Of a stretch of DNA of 64,000 bases, positions 53,553 to 62,362 are shown one piece after another. Every line of letters begins with the position of its first letter. The stretch's first letter is position 1. This DNA comes from Burkholderia sp. Leaf177 (GTDB taxonomy: Bacteria > Pseudomonadota > Gammaproteobacteria > Burkholderiales > Burkholderiaceae): the NCBI RefSeq assembly GCF_001424345.1, contig NZ_LMPF01000021.1, positions 42,740 to 106,739 of the forward strand, in the 5' to 3' direction. The notes beneath the pieces were generated by a model, which searched no databases, was not told the origin of the DNA, and saw only the letters and a program-made list of their open reading frames with translations. Position numbers and translations under genes: made by a program.

Positions 53553-53799
53553 GATAGGAAGTGATGAAAACCAGATGAAATGAAGCTGAACAACGGATTA
53601 CGAAGCGCATTATCCGTTTCAAATGAGATTTCTGCACGTCGCTCGAAAGCGGGGTGTTAGCCGGGCGATTGAATAGGGAAACTTATAAGCGTAAACCCGC
53701 CATCTCAGGCGCGAAAGTGAGCGCGTCGATAAAATAAACATGCAGCGAATATGTCTGGCGCACGCCGCGATGCATGCCGTTTCAACCGGAGATACGTGT

Positions 53800-54303
53800 G
53801 TGAAAACGCTGACCGAGCAGCTTACTCAATACGCGGCTTATCATCGCGACAGCCGTAACATCGCCACCCATCTGGCGGGCATTCCGATGATCGTCGTCGC
53901 GCTTGCCGTGCTGTTGAGCCGACCATCGTGGACCGCTGCACCGTTGCCGTTTGCGCTCTCGCCTGCGGCTATGTTGTTCGTCGCGGCGACGCTCTACTAT
54001 CTTGTCCTCGATGTTCCGCTCGGCCTGATCATGGTGCTGGTTTCAGCGCTGTGTCTGGGCGTCGGGCAATGGCTTGCGGCTCAATCCACGCTCGTCTGGC
54101 TGGTCACGGGTGCGGGGCTTTTCTTGATCGGATGGACGCTGCAGTTCGTTGGGCATATTGCATATGAGCATCGCAAACCTGCGTTTGTCGATGACGTCAT
54201 TGGACTGCTAATCGGTCCGCTGTCCGTTCTGGCAGAAGCGTTGTTCCGTCTCGGCTGGCGTCCAGGCCTGCATCGGGCGATCAAGGCGGATCCGCACGAT
54301 TGA
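53800..54303 (+). CDS. DUF962/Mpo1-like membrane protein
   Basis: A 167-residue protein. GTG 53800 is preferred because CGGAG lies eight bases upstream and the family start is then KTLTEQLTQYAAYHRDSRNIATHLAGIPMI. About four membrane helices follow, with the second histidine cluster FVGHIAYEHRKPA. Yeast Mpo1 is an Fe-dependent dioxygenase of 2-hydroxy fatty acids; bacterial members are assumed to be similar. It is convergent with the HdeD-hydrolase gene. Confidence 0.85.
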   Translation: MKTLTEQLTQYAAYHRDSRNIATHLAGIPMIVVALAVLLSRPSWTAAPLPFALSPAAMLFVAATLYYLVLDVPLGLIMVLVSALCLGVGQWLAAQSTLVWLVTGAGLFLIGWTLQFVGHIAYEHRKPAFVDDVIGLLIGPLSVLAEALFRLGWRPGLHRAIKADPHD

Positions 54304-54309
54304 AATTTA

Positions 54310-55731
54310 CTACGTCGACCTTGATTCAATATCCGCCGTATTCGAATCCGAATCCCTTCCTGCTGGCGCGACATCGCGAACATTGAGCGCCGCCGCTTTC
54401 TCCGCGCGCCATCGTTGTTTCGATCGACACATGGTGCGAAGCGCCAGCCGCGCCATCTTCGTCCATCCGGAAGTCCGCGGGTCCGCGAGCATGCTGAGCG
54501 CGCGGGCGTAGTCGAGCGTCAGTCCCGGCGTCCAGGCCATGGTCGCCGCGCGCTTTCTTACCTGGGCCGCGACCCATAATTCGGGCGTCGTCATGACGCG
54601 CAAGAACGGCTTCCAGCCGCCGCCCTCGCCCCACGCGCGCACGGACGCGCCTTCAATAGCCGCTTCCAGCGCCCGCGCGACCGTACTCGAGCAATTCCGG
54701 TAGGTGAGGTTGTAAGTCGTATCGCGCCGGTATTCCCGCCAGAAGCGTTCGAGTCGCACAGGATCGTAATTGCGGATACGCACTTGCCGGGTCGACGGAC
54801 ACCACGCTGCGGATTCGGTCGCATAGTCGGGCTGGAAGATGCCGGGCACGTCGTTGTCGCGCGTCGCCCGGACGATGCGCGCGAACTCCTCCGGCGAGCG
54901 CTCGATTTCGGCGGCCGGGTACAAGCTGATGTACACGCCCTCGGCCGACTCCAGCGCGGCGTGGCCGGTCGAAATCGCGCCGTTTTTGTCGATCGCCGCA
55001 ATGTATCTGTCGACAATGATTTGCCGTCGCGCTTGTGTCTTCGATGAACCCACGGGCGTCCACACATGCACGGTAAGCGCAGCTTCATGGGGCGCGGGCG
55101 GCCCGTCCCATCGCTCGGTTTTGACAGCTTGAACGCCCGACGTTGCGCCGGTTCGTTCGGCGACCACTGCCGGATTGCTCGCCATGCGCCGGACGCGCAT
55201 GGCGAGCAGGATCATGTTCCAGCCGCTGAAAAACAGGCCGAAGGCCACGCAGTACGCGACAGTTCCCGTGTAGAAATCCGGGTAGGGCTGGTAGAAAAAG
55301 ATCGCAATGCCAATTTCGAGCACGCCGCCGGCGATCGCGAGCCGCCACGTGCGGTAACGGACCAGTCGGGCGGAAATAATCTGCAGGGCGCCATCGATGA
55401 AAAAAAGCGTACCGAAGATAAGCGCGAGCGCGAAGTTGCCGTGTTCGCCGCCAATCAGCACGAGCGCGGCGGAGAGACAGAACGTCGTACCTTTGACGTA
55501 CCGCAACGAACGTTGGCCGCCCATGCCGGTCCACGCAACCGCGAGCGTGGCGAGTCCCTCGATCAACAGCAAGAGGGCGAATGGCGTGATCGGAAAGTAG
55601 AGAGAACCGTCGAGCGCATCGATGAAAATCACCGTGCCGAGCGCGATGCTGAAGAATCCAGCGGCCATGAGTCCGCGCCAGCGAGTCCGCAAATAGTCGA
55701 CACCGAGAAGTATCATCACGAGACGCACCAT
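54310..55731 (-). CDS. HdeD-type membrane domain fused to permuted NlpC/P60-like hydrolase
   Basis: A 473-residue protein; ATG 55731 has a strong AGGAGG box. Residues 1-180 form the six-helix HdeD-type membrane domain (paired helices with GYYP-like turns). Residues ~215-370 form a soluble domain with a candidate catalytic His257 (ISTGHAALES) preceding a candidate nucleophile Cys347 (TYRNCSSTVARALEAAI). The His-before-Cys order and the NCS motif resemble permuted NlpC/P60 (YiiX, DUF4105-like) hydrolases. The C-terminal ~100 residues are basic and helical. HdeD proteins are linked to acid stress; this fusion may act on lipids or cell-wall peptides near the inner membrane. Confidence 0.75.
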   Translation of the reverse strand: MVRLVMILLGVDYLRTRWRGLMAAGFFSIALGTVIFIDALDGSLYFPITPFALLLLIEGLATLAVAWTGMGGQRSLRYVKGTTFCLSAALVLIGGEHGNFALALIFGTLFFIDGALQIISARLVRYRTWRLAIAGGVLEIGIAIFFYQPYPDFYTGTVAYCVAFGLFFSGWNMILLAMRVRRMASNPAVVAERTGATSGVQAVKTERWDGPPAPHEAALTVHVWTPVGSSKTQARRQIIVDRYIAAIDKNGAISTGHAALESAEGVYISLYPAAEIERSPEEFARIVRATRDNDVPGIFQPDYATESAAWCPSTRQVRIRNYDPVRLERFWREYRRDTTYNLTYRNCSSTVARALEAAIEGASVRAWGEGGGWKPFLRVMTTPELWVAAQVRKRAATMAWTPGLTLDYARALSMLADPRTSGWTKMARLALRTMCRSKQRWRAEKAAALNVRDVAPAGRDSDSNTADIESRST

Positions 55732-55928
55732 TGCTTGCCTCCTGCCAGTTCGAACACCGGGCATGTACGCAATATAGTGCAGCCCAGTTTTTTTTCCGGC
55801 AAAGCCTGCGCCTTGGCAATCAGCGCATGAAGACTTTCCACGCGCGCCGGCATCCTGGCCATACAGAGCACGACCCGCACATCGCGACATGCTTGCGATC
55901 CGGCAATTGAGCCGACCAATACCGTCAT
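55716..55928 (-). CDS. Possible short Cys-containing protein upstream of the HdeD fusion
   Basis: A ~70-residue frame (start ATG 55928, no good ribosome box) ending inside the first codons of the HdeD-hydrolase gene. It has five cysteines and a helical core (RVESLHALIAKAQALPEKKLG). The overlap would allow coupling. No family; it could be a chance frame in the divergent promoter region. Confidence 0.3.
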   Translation of the reverse strand: MTVLVGSIAGSQACRDVRVVLCMARMPARVESLHALIAKAQALPEKKLGCTILRTCPVFELAGGKQWCVS

Positions 55929-56118
55929 CTGTGGCATGAACAAGGGTGCCGGGCGCGCGTGGTTTTAAACCACACGCCCAGCAGGGGATGGTTTCTGCGA
56001 GACCTTTAATGCGATGGTATGTTGCCGCAACCATTCGTTTCGCCGCGTTTCCGCCACGTCGTTCAAGGCGGACAACGCTCGACGAACCTTCTTTCTGCAC
56101 GCTCTTCCAGGTCAAACC

Positions 56119-57366
56119 ATGTTGCCGGAAAATCCATCATCCATCGGCGACGCATCGCCGGAAAACGATACCGCTTCTTCGCTACGCCAGTGGTTATCGG
56201 TGGCGGCCGTAACGGTCGGCGCATTTGCATTCGTCACCACGGAGTTCCTGCCTGTGGGACTGCTGCCTTATGTATCGCGCGAACTGGACGTGTTGCCGGG
56301 AACGGCGGGTTTGATGGTGACCACGCCCGGCGTCATTGCAGCGATATCCGCGCCGGGGCTGATGCTCGGAGCAGGGCGAATGGATCGCCGGCATGTATTC
56401 CTTCTGCTCACCGCGATGTTGCTGGCATCGAATCTGTTGTCCGCTTTCGCTCCGAATTTCACCGTGATGCTCCTGGGGCGTGCGCTGCTCGGCGCCGCGC
56501 TGGGCGGCTTCTGGACCTTGGCGACTTCCGCTGCGCGGCGGCTCGTGCAACCGCGAGATGCAGCGAAAGCAATGGCCACCATATTGACCGGCGTGACCTG
56601 CGCGACCGTGATCGGCGTGCCGCTGGGGACGTTCATCGCGGGGCTGGCGTCGTGGCGAGTATCGTTCATGGCGACCGGCGGTCTTGTCGCTGTTGCGCTC
56701 GTTGCGCAATTGCTGATGGTGCCTTCGCTGCCGTCGTCGACAGCATTGCGCTTTTCCGATCTGACGGCGCTGCTGAAGCAATCGCATTCGCGAAAAAGCC
56801 TGTTGATGGTCGCCCTTGTTTTCGGCGGTCACTTTGCGTCCTACACGTATGTAACGCCGTTTCTGCTCGGCGATGCCCATCTCGACATATCTACCATCAC
56901 CTGGTTGCTGCTTGGATTCGGCGTGATCGGGTTCGTGTCGAATTTCGTGGCATCGGCAACCGTGGTCAAGAATCTGAAGATGTCGACGGCGACCATGATC
57001 TTCATCCTGACGTGCGCCTTGTTGCTGATGCCTGCCTTGCGCCATTGGCAACTCGGCGTGAGCGCGATTGTGCTGGCGTGGGGTATCGCGTTCGGCGCGC
57101 TGCCGCTGTGCTTTAGCGTCTGGATCCAGCGCGCGACACCCGAGCAGCCCGAAGCCGGATCGGCGCTGTTTGTCAGCATCATTCAGGTCGCGATTGCAGC
57201 GGGGTCGCTGGTCGGCGGAACGGTCGTCGATCGCGCGGGCATTCCCGCCGACTTCCTGCTCGGCGGTTCGCTCGCGTTGCTGGGACTCGTGGCGCTGTTG
57301 AGTATCGGCGCGCGCGAAGAGAACGTGTCGGCGGTGCCGGTTCCCTGCAACGCGACGCCGGAGTAA
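56119..57366 (+). CDS. MFS transporter, sugar-efflux/AraJ-like
   Basis: A 415-residue, 12-helix exporter of the DHA1 group. The first helix reads AVTVGAFAFVTTEFLPVGLLPYV, a hallmark of the arabinose-efflux/YdhP/SotB branch, followed by GAGRMDRRHVFLLLTAML and LLGRALLGAALGGFWTLA. ATG 56119 (AGGTC upstream) fits family length better than the upstream start at 56014. Substrates in the branch include sugars and some drugs. Divergent from the HdeD gene. Confidence 0.88.
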   Translation: MLPENPSSIGDASPENDTASSLRQWLSVAAVTVGAFAFVTTEFLPVGLLPYVSRELDVLPGTAGLMVTTPGVIAAISAPGLMLGAGRMDRRHVFLLLTAMLLASNLLSAFAPNFTVMLLGRALLGAALGGFWTLATSAARRLVQPRDAAKAMATILTGVTCATVIGVPLGTFIAGLASWRVSFMATGGLVAVALVAQLLMVPSLPSSTALRFSDLTALLKQSHSRKSLLMVALVFGGHFASYTYVTPFLLGDAHLDISTITWLLLGFGVIGFVSNFVASATVVKNLKMSTATMIFILTCALLLMPALRHWQLGVSAIVLAWGIAFGALPLCFSVWIQRATPEQPEAGSALFVSIIQVAIAAGSLVGGTVVDRAGIPADFLLGGSLALLGLVALLSIGAREENVSAVPVPCNATPE

Positions 57367-57393
57367 GTGAGGGACTCAAGCAGGCGTGTAGTC

Positions 57394-58440
57394 TTACCGC
57401 GAGTGCGACTTGAACGCCTCGCCACCCATGCCCGCATGATCGACCGCGGCAATGCGGTTGCGGCCATTGTCCTTTGCCTGGTACAGCTGTGCATCGACGA
57501 GATTGATGAACGCCGTTGCATCCATTCGTTCGGTCGGCACGATTGTTCCGACACCAAAACTTGCCGTCACGCGCTGGTTGTGCGGTGAACGCACGTGCGC
57601 AATCGCTTCATCCGATATCAGCGCACGGCAACGTTCAGCAATTTTCACGGCGTGTTCGGCGGGCGTGTTGGCGAGAACCAGAATGAACTCCTCGCCGCCA
57701 AAACGCGCGAGAAAACTGTCCGGGCCGGCTGCCTCGCCCAGCATGCGGGCGACGTGCTTGAGGCACTCGTCGCCTTGCAAATGGCCGTAGTAGTCGTTGT
57801 ACGACTTGAAGAAATCGATATCGACCATGATCAGCGAAAGCGGCGTTCCCGAAGCTTTCGATGCCGCCCATTCGCGCTCCATGACGCGGTCGAACATGCG
57901 GCGATTGCCTGCGTTCGTGAGGCTGTCGTGGAATGAAAGTCTTTCCAGTTCCTTCTGAAGCTGCGCGAGTTTTTCCTCGTTGCGTTTGCGTTCGCTGATA
58001 TCGAACATGAAACCGACGAGTGAATCGACCTCGCCGTTCGCGGTGCGCACCACGTGCACCACGTCGCGCAACCAGACATAGCCTCCATCGCGGGTGAGCG
58101 CGCGGTAATCGGCTTCGTGGTCGGTGCCGGCCTTGGACTGCGCCACGCAAAAATCGACGACCGATGCCCGGTCCTCCGGATGCATGCGTTCGGCCCAGTC
58201 GTTGACATTATTCCAGCTCGACGGTGGCCAGCCTAGAAGCGCTTCGATTTGTGGACCGATATACGCAAATTCCATCGTGGCCCAGTCGATTTTCCACGGG
58301 ATCGCCTTGGTGGATTCGAGCAGGGTCCGGTAGATGGCGCTGTCACCATCGCCGAAAACGCGTGCGGTCGGGGCGGGGGGTTTATCATGCGGGAGGAAGG
58401 CGGCTCGCAGGTTACTTTCGTTATTGTCTTGGCTTGTCAT
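57394..58440 (-). CDS. Diguanylate cyclase with PAS sensor domain
   Basis: A 348-residue soluble protein. Residues ~35-160 form a PAS domain with PAC extension (WATMEFAYIGPQIEALLGWPPSSW and GYVWLRDVVHVVRTANGEVDSLVGF). A short coiled linker precedes the GGDEF domain at ~180-335, whose active site is RFGGEEFILVLANT. The allosteric inhibitory site is AGPD where RxxD is expected, so product inhibition through that site is probably lost. It should make cyclic-di-GMP in response to a small ligand or redox cue. Confidence 0.93.
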   Translation of the reverse strand: MTSQDNNESNLRAAFLPHDKPPAPTARVFGDGDSAIYRTLLESTKAIPWKIDWATMEFAYIGPQIEALLGWPPSSWNNVNDWAERMHPEDRASVVDFCVAQSKAGTDHEADYRALTRDGGYVWLRDVVHVVRTANGEVDSLVGFMFDISERKRNEEKLAQLQKELERLSFHDSLTNAGNRRMFDRVMEREWAASKASGTPLSLIMVDIDFFKSYNDYYGHLQGDECLKHVARMLGEAAGPDSFLARFGGEEFILVLANTPAEHAVKIAERCRALISDEAIAHVRSPHNQRVTASFGVGTIVPTERMDATAFINLVDAQLYQAKDNGRNRIAAVDHAGMGGEAFKSHSR

Positions 58441-58590
58441 TGGCGGGCGTCGGGCGTTGATTTATCGGTTCGGTTGTCGCGGCTTCGAGGTTGGAGGAAT
58501 CGCTCGACGATGTTAACGGCAGTTTGCGTCCATTATTTAAGAGGCGGGCGACATCGTTAGTACGCGATGGACAAACGGACCGGCGGATAG

Positions 58591-59096
58591 ATGCTGCTTT
58601 TTTCGACGACTCCAACGGCGTCTGGATTAGATGGCAAACGAACAATTTTGGCGGACGAAGTTCACGTGAGCGCACTTCAGGCCTTGGCTCACGCTTTTTT
58701 TTCTCCAGTTCGCGGTCGGTATCACTACCTGTCCATGGGCAAGAAGAACTTTCGCGGGTACCTGCAGGGCGATGAGGTTTGCTTCAAGAAGTACCTTTAC
58801 GTATTGCGCCCCTTATTGGCAGTTCGCTGGATCGATTCGGAGAAGGGCATGCCGCCGATGCGTTTCGCAGATCTGGTCGCCGGCACCGTAACGGACGTTG
58901 TCTTGCTTGCCGAGATCAACGAACTCTTGCTATCAAAACGAGCGTGGGAGAGGCTGAGCTGGGACCACGCCGGCCTGCGATTCACGGTTTCATCGAAACT
59001 ATGTGGCGCGAAGCGGAGATCGGCGTTGTTCAGAAGCGTCCAGAAGGAGATGTCGCCTTGCTCGATGCCTTTCTGCAGCGTGTGGTGCTGAAGTGA
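58591..59096 (+). pseudogene. Decayed YcgL-type nucleotidyltransferase gene (5'-truncated, frameshifted)
   Basis: The middle and C-terminal parts of a YcgL/COG3541-like predicted nucleotidyltransferase are readable: YHYLSMGKKNFRGYL, then FKKYLYVLRPLLAVRW and PPMRFADLVAG in one frame to about 58930. The protein then continues in another frame as GEAELGPRRPAIHGFIETM to the stop at 59096. One indel near 58925-58945 explains the switch. The N-terminal catalytic part (GSxxxG motif) is missing: an in-frame stop lies just before 58591 and nothing family-like precedes it. Not functional as read. Confidence 0.7.
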
Positions 59097-59261
59097 ATCC
59101 CACGTTGGAGGTAGGTGCGACTTGGCGTGCGCGTCGTGGGGTTTCGGCAGTATCCATTTAATTTTACATAAGATAAATTATGTGTTTGAGCAAGATAGGA
59201 ATGTCGTGTTTTGCTTCTGGTGCGATGCTGGGAGCTTCCGATCCAACGATGGGAGCTCGCC

Positions 59262-59378
59262 ATGCAGCCTACCGAACTGATGACGTTGAACATGCGCGAA
59301 CTCGACCGGTTCAAAGTGATTCAGTCGGCGTGCGACAAACGGAACATCAAGCGCCTCTATTGCTTAGATATCCTATAA
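59262..59378 (+). mobile_element. Truncated 5' end of an ISNCY-type transposase gene
   Basis: ATG 59262 opens a 38-residue frame whose start (TLNMRELDRFKVIQSACDKR) resembles the N-terminus of ISNCY/IS1202-type transposases, in which the same block precedes a helix-turn-helix. Here it runs into a stop after 38 residues and nothing transposase-like follows, so only a stump remains. It lies 165 bp after the decayed nucleotidyltransferase gene. Confidence 0.5.
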
Positions 59379-59528
59379 AATAGCGTCGGTTGCAATGATG
59401 GAATATTCAAAACCTGATCGGGTTCTCTCCTGCGACGTTATTCGTTGGTTCATGAAGTCATGACCAACCTTCGCAGGGTCACAAACGCAGAATGAAATCC
59501 GTCGAGGCAAGTGCCTTCAGCGATAGCC

Positions 59529-59966
59529 TTAACCTAAACTAAGAAGATATTCCCGGTCTGCTTGCGGCAGATTCTCCAGCCATCGTTCCTCCTCCCCTGG
59601 AATTGGCAGCTCATGGCCATATTCAATCATCTGAAGCGCTGGAATTTCGGATATATAGACCCAAACAAAACGTCGCTCGACCGATGCAATCTTCATCACG
59701 GAGTCGACAATTCTGGAAAGAAGCAGCTGTTTTTTGTCATCGGAACGGCCCGCACGTATATGGCCGTGAACAAATATTTGCTCCGCACGAAGCGGGCTTC
59801 CGCCAATGAAATGATTTCCCCGGGCCACATCGGTGAAGATCACTTGTGCAAAGAAGCACTGAGCGCCAGTCGCTTCGCTGTGTGATTGGGTGATGGCTTG
59901 CGCGATCCGCAACTTCTCGTCTTCAGTGAAGCGCCCTGCTGCGGCTGACACAACGTATGTAGGCAT
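59529..59966 (-). CDS. Tautomerase-superfamily protein
   Basis: A 145-residue protein beginning Met-Pro, so Pro1 becomes the catalytic base after Met removal. The start PTYVVSAAAGRFTEDEKLRIAQAITQSHSEATGA and the motif CFFAQVIFTDV match the longer tautomerases (cis-CaaD/MIF-like, two fused beta-alpha-beta units). Members tautomerise or dehalogenate small unsaturated acids. The gene has a GTTAC-A-GTAAC palindrome just upstream. It lies near a second tautomerase on the same strand. Confidence 0.88.
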   Translation of the reverse strand: MPTYVVSAAAGRFTEDEKLRIAQAITQSHSEATGAQCFFAQVIFTDVARGNHFIGGSPLRAEQIFVHGHIRAGRSDDKKQLLLSRIVDSVMKIASVERRFVWVYISEIPALQMIEYGHELPIPGEEERWLENLPQADREYLLSLG

Positions 59967-60453
59967 GGTTTCTAATCCAGATATTCAAAAGTTACAGTAA
60001 CCAGTAACTTAAGGAGGTTTAGTTGTAGGTACATCTTATGAGTTGGATTTCATGCGGATAAGGGACGTTTACCCTAATCTCTTCGCGCGGCACTCGAACG
60101 TGTCATTAAAGGAGCGGGGCGGCAACTGCAAATCGGTATCGACACACATGGTATCGAGATGCAACTTCGGCCAGTAGCAGCACGGCGTAGCATAGTCAAC
60201 GAAAGCCGACGCGTGATCAATTGCTGATTATGAAGTCGCGGATTTTTCGCTATTTCTCTCTGCAAGGATCGATCGTGCATTGCATGGCGGCAACCCACGC
60301 CAAGCAACTGACGTATTCGAAAAATCCCTGCTAAGACGACTTGCTCAAATCCACAGCAGTCGCGACGTGAACGTGCTGTTAGCGTCGACGCACGCGAAAG
60401 CAGAAGCCAACCGCTCTATCGGTCAATATGAAGAGAAACATGCATCGAGATCG
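59967..60453. other. Gap between the two tautomerase genes
   Basis: About 490 bp. It contains the palindrome at 59989-60010 next to the first tautomerase start. The rest shows only short frames without start signals or family likeness; base composition is somewhat lower in GC than the flanks. Confidence 0.4.
59989..60010. promoter_or_regulatory. Nested palindromes upstream of the tautomerase
   Basis: AAGTTAC, eight bases, GTAACTT form a perfect 7-bp inverted repeat; inside it GTTAC-A-GTAAC (59991-60001) is itself a perfect 11-bp palindrome. The site lies 23-44 bp before the tautomerase start. GTTAC/GTAAC sites of this kind are typical of HxlR- or MarR-type repressors. Confidence 0.55.
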
Positions 60454-60849
60454 CTATTCGCTACGCTCGTCTTCGATCCAGTCTTTATTAAATCCGCCCA
60501 AGATCGGGTGATACATCTCGTCGCCGGAATGCTGGGTGAACTCTATGTTCAACCGGTTCGTCTTGAGATCGAGCAATTCAACGCACGCTTCGATCAGCCG
60601 TCGCGCCAACTCTGCGCGCTGTTCAAGCGGGCGACCTCGGCGGATATCCAGCATCATGATCGCCGCTTCGTTGGGTTCGTCATCGGAGCATCGCCACACG
60701 CCACCTTTGCCCACTTCACGGATCGACACGGTAATGATGTTCGTGTTGACCTCCATCACATCCGCGTAGATCTGGCCGATCTTCTTTGCGGCTGCTTTCT
60801 TTTGGTCCGAGGTGTATTCGTAAGGTACATCGAGTTGCAAATAAGGCAT
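60454..60849 (-). CDS. Second tautomerase-superfamily protein
   Basis: A 131-residue tautomerase; Pro1 follows Met (MPYLQLDVPYEYTSDQKKAAAKKIGQIY). Other blocks are NTNIITVSIREVGKGGVWRCSDD and RGRPLEQRAELARRLIEACVELL. It resembles 4-oxalocrotonate tautomerase-like proteins fused in tandem. It is divergent from the GlxA-type regulator across 120 bp and is probably controlled by it. Confidence 0.87.
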   Translation of the reverse strand: MPYLQLDVPYEYTSDQKKAAAKKIGQIYADVMEVNTNIITVSIREVGKGGVWRCSDDEPNEAAIMMLDIRRGRPLEQRAELARRLIEACVELLDLKTNRLNIEFTQHSGDEMYHPILGGFNKDWIEDERSE

Positions 60850-60969
60850 GACTTCCTCAACTGTTTGGATGGGGCAGCAACGCTAAATCCTAAATTTATG
60901 CGATCATCGGCTCAATGACGTAGATGCAACGTTTTCAGCCATCGACGTATTTATCCATCGGAGGTTGTC

Positions 60970-61914
60970 ATGCAAAAGGTTGGACTGATCGTCTATCCTG
61001 ACTTTCAATCGCTCGGGCTCGCTGTCACGACGGTGTTCGAATACGCCAACATCTTGAGTGGCGAGCAGATCTACGATCTTTCGCTGGTCTCGGAGCTCGG
61101 CGGCCCCGTCAAGTCGTCACAAGGCTTTTCGGTCGAAACCAGCACGTTCGTCCGTCGAAAATTCGACACGCTGATCGTTACAGGCGATAACGAAACAGCG
61201 AAGCCGAGCGAAGGCCTCAAAGTGTATCTACGCTCGTCCAGCCGGCACGCTCGCCGGATCTGTGCGATTTGTACGGGAGCATTTATCCTCGCGGAAGCAG
61301 GGTTGCTGGATGGACGTCGAGCGACGACGCACTGGCATTTCGCCAGGGCATTCCAGCGTACCTATCCGAACGTCCAGATGGAAGAGGACCGGATCTTCAT
61401 AATCGACGGACATATCTGGACATCCGCCGGCATGAGTGCCGGTGTCGACCTCGCGCTCGCACTCGTGGAAAAGGACTTGGGTCCGCAGATGGCACGCGAC
61501 ATCGCCCGAAAACTCGTGGTGACGCATCGGCGTGCAGGCGGGCAGTCACAGTATTCCGCGCTGCTCGAACTTGACGCCAAAACGGATCGCGTTCAGAACG
61601 CCCTCACTTATGCAAAGGAACATCTCACAGCGGAGCTATCGGTAGAGGAGCTTGCCGAAGCCGCCAATCTTAGTCCGCGGCAGTTCAGCCGGATATTCCG
61701 CGAGGAGACGGGGCAATCGCCGGCAAAGGCTGTCGAGCGTCTTCGCGTAGAAGCCGCAAGAACGATGATGGAGACGGGCCGTCATCCAATCGACAAGATC
61801 GCACGGGAAACGGGCTTCGGCGATCGCGAGCGTATGCGTCGCGCGTTTTTGCGGGCTTTTGGTCAGCCACCGCAATCGATACAACGAACCGCCTTGCCTT
61901 CCGTTCTGGCTTGA
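60970..61914 (+). CDS. GlxA-family regulator (DJ-1/PfpI domain + AraC HTH)
   Basis: A 314-residue regulator. The N-terminal ~175 residues form a DJ-1/PfpI-like domain (VGLIVYPDFQSLGLAVTTVFEYAN; AICTGAFILAEAGLLDGRRATTHW, with the elbow cysteine). The C-terminal ~100 residues are the AraC domain (LSVEELAEAANLSPRQFSRIFREETGQSPAKAVERLRVEAAR). CGGAGG precedes ATG. It is divergent from the second tautomerase gene. Confidence 0.92.
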   Translation: MQKVGLIVYPDFQSLGLAVTTVFEYANILSGEQIYDLSLVSELGGPVKSSQGFSVETSTFVRRKFDTLIVTGDNETAKPSEGLKVYLRSSSRHARRICAICTGAFILAEAGLLDGRRATTHWHFARAFQRTYPNVQMEEDRIFIIDGHIWTSAGMSAGVDLALALVEKDLGPQMARDIARKLVVTHRRAGGQSQYSALLELDAKTDRVQNALTYAKEHLTAELSVEELAEAANLSPRQFSRIFREETGQSPAKAVERLRVEAARTMMETGRHPIDKIARETGFGDRERMRRAFLRAFGQPPQSIQRTALPSVLA

Positions 61915-62362
61915 GGCACCGGGCGCTTAAAATTCAGGGCTACACGGACGTGCTTGAATTCATATGCATTCGTTAAGGCGTTCCGATTGGCAATCTGACG
62001 CCCACTCAAGGCGGTGGCAGTCAATGTAAATTGCTGCCTACCTGCGGATAGCTTACTTAACACCGTTCGCTCCTAGCGAAGCTTCGATTGAAAGCGCAGT
62101 ACGCTTATTCGCTAAGTCTTCTCGTTTCTCTCGTTCACGCGTCTGTAGCACTATCCATTGTCCAACTGGTCGTGCCAAGGGCACGGGTTGCCCTTGCTAT
62201 TCATTTCGCACGCATTCAATGCTCTAGTACAGAAATCCTCCAGCGCAGCGGTTTCGCACGATGGCCGGAATCGTTGCGTATATGACATTTGAGACGGCAT
62301 CAAGCCAGCGTATCTTTCGTCCTGAAGTCGAAATCAATCGACTGAAACTCTTGGAGAAAATC
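61915..62362. other. Gap before the SDR gene
   Basis: About 450 bp without a supported gene. An upstream in-frame extension of the SDR frame to 62261 has no ribosome site. The region is slightly lower in GC than the genes. No T-run terminator after the GlxA gene was seen. Confidence 0.4.

Noticed and set aside
60074..60307. Possible gene between the tautomerases.
   Set aside because: No ribosome site and no family likeness; a plus-strand frame across the same DNA is equally protein-like.
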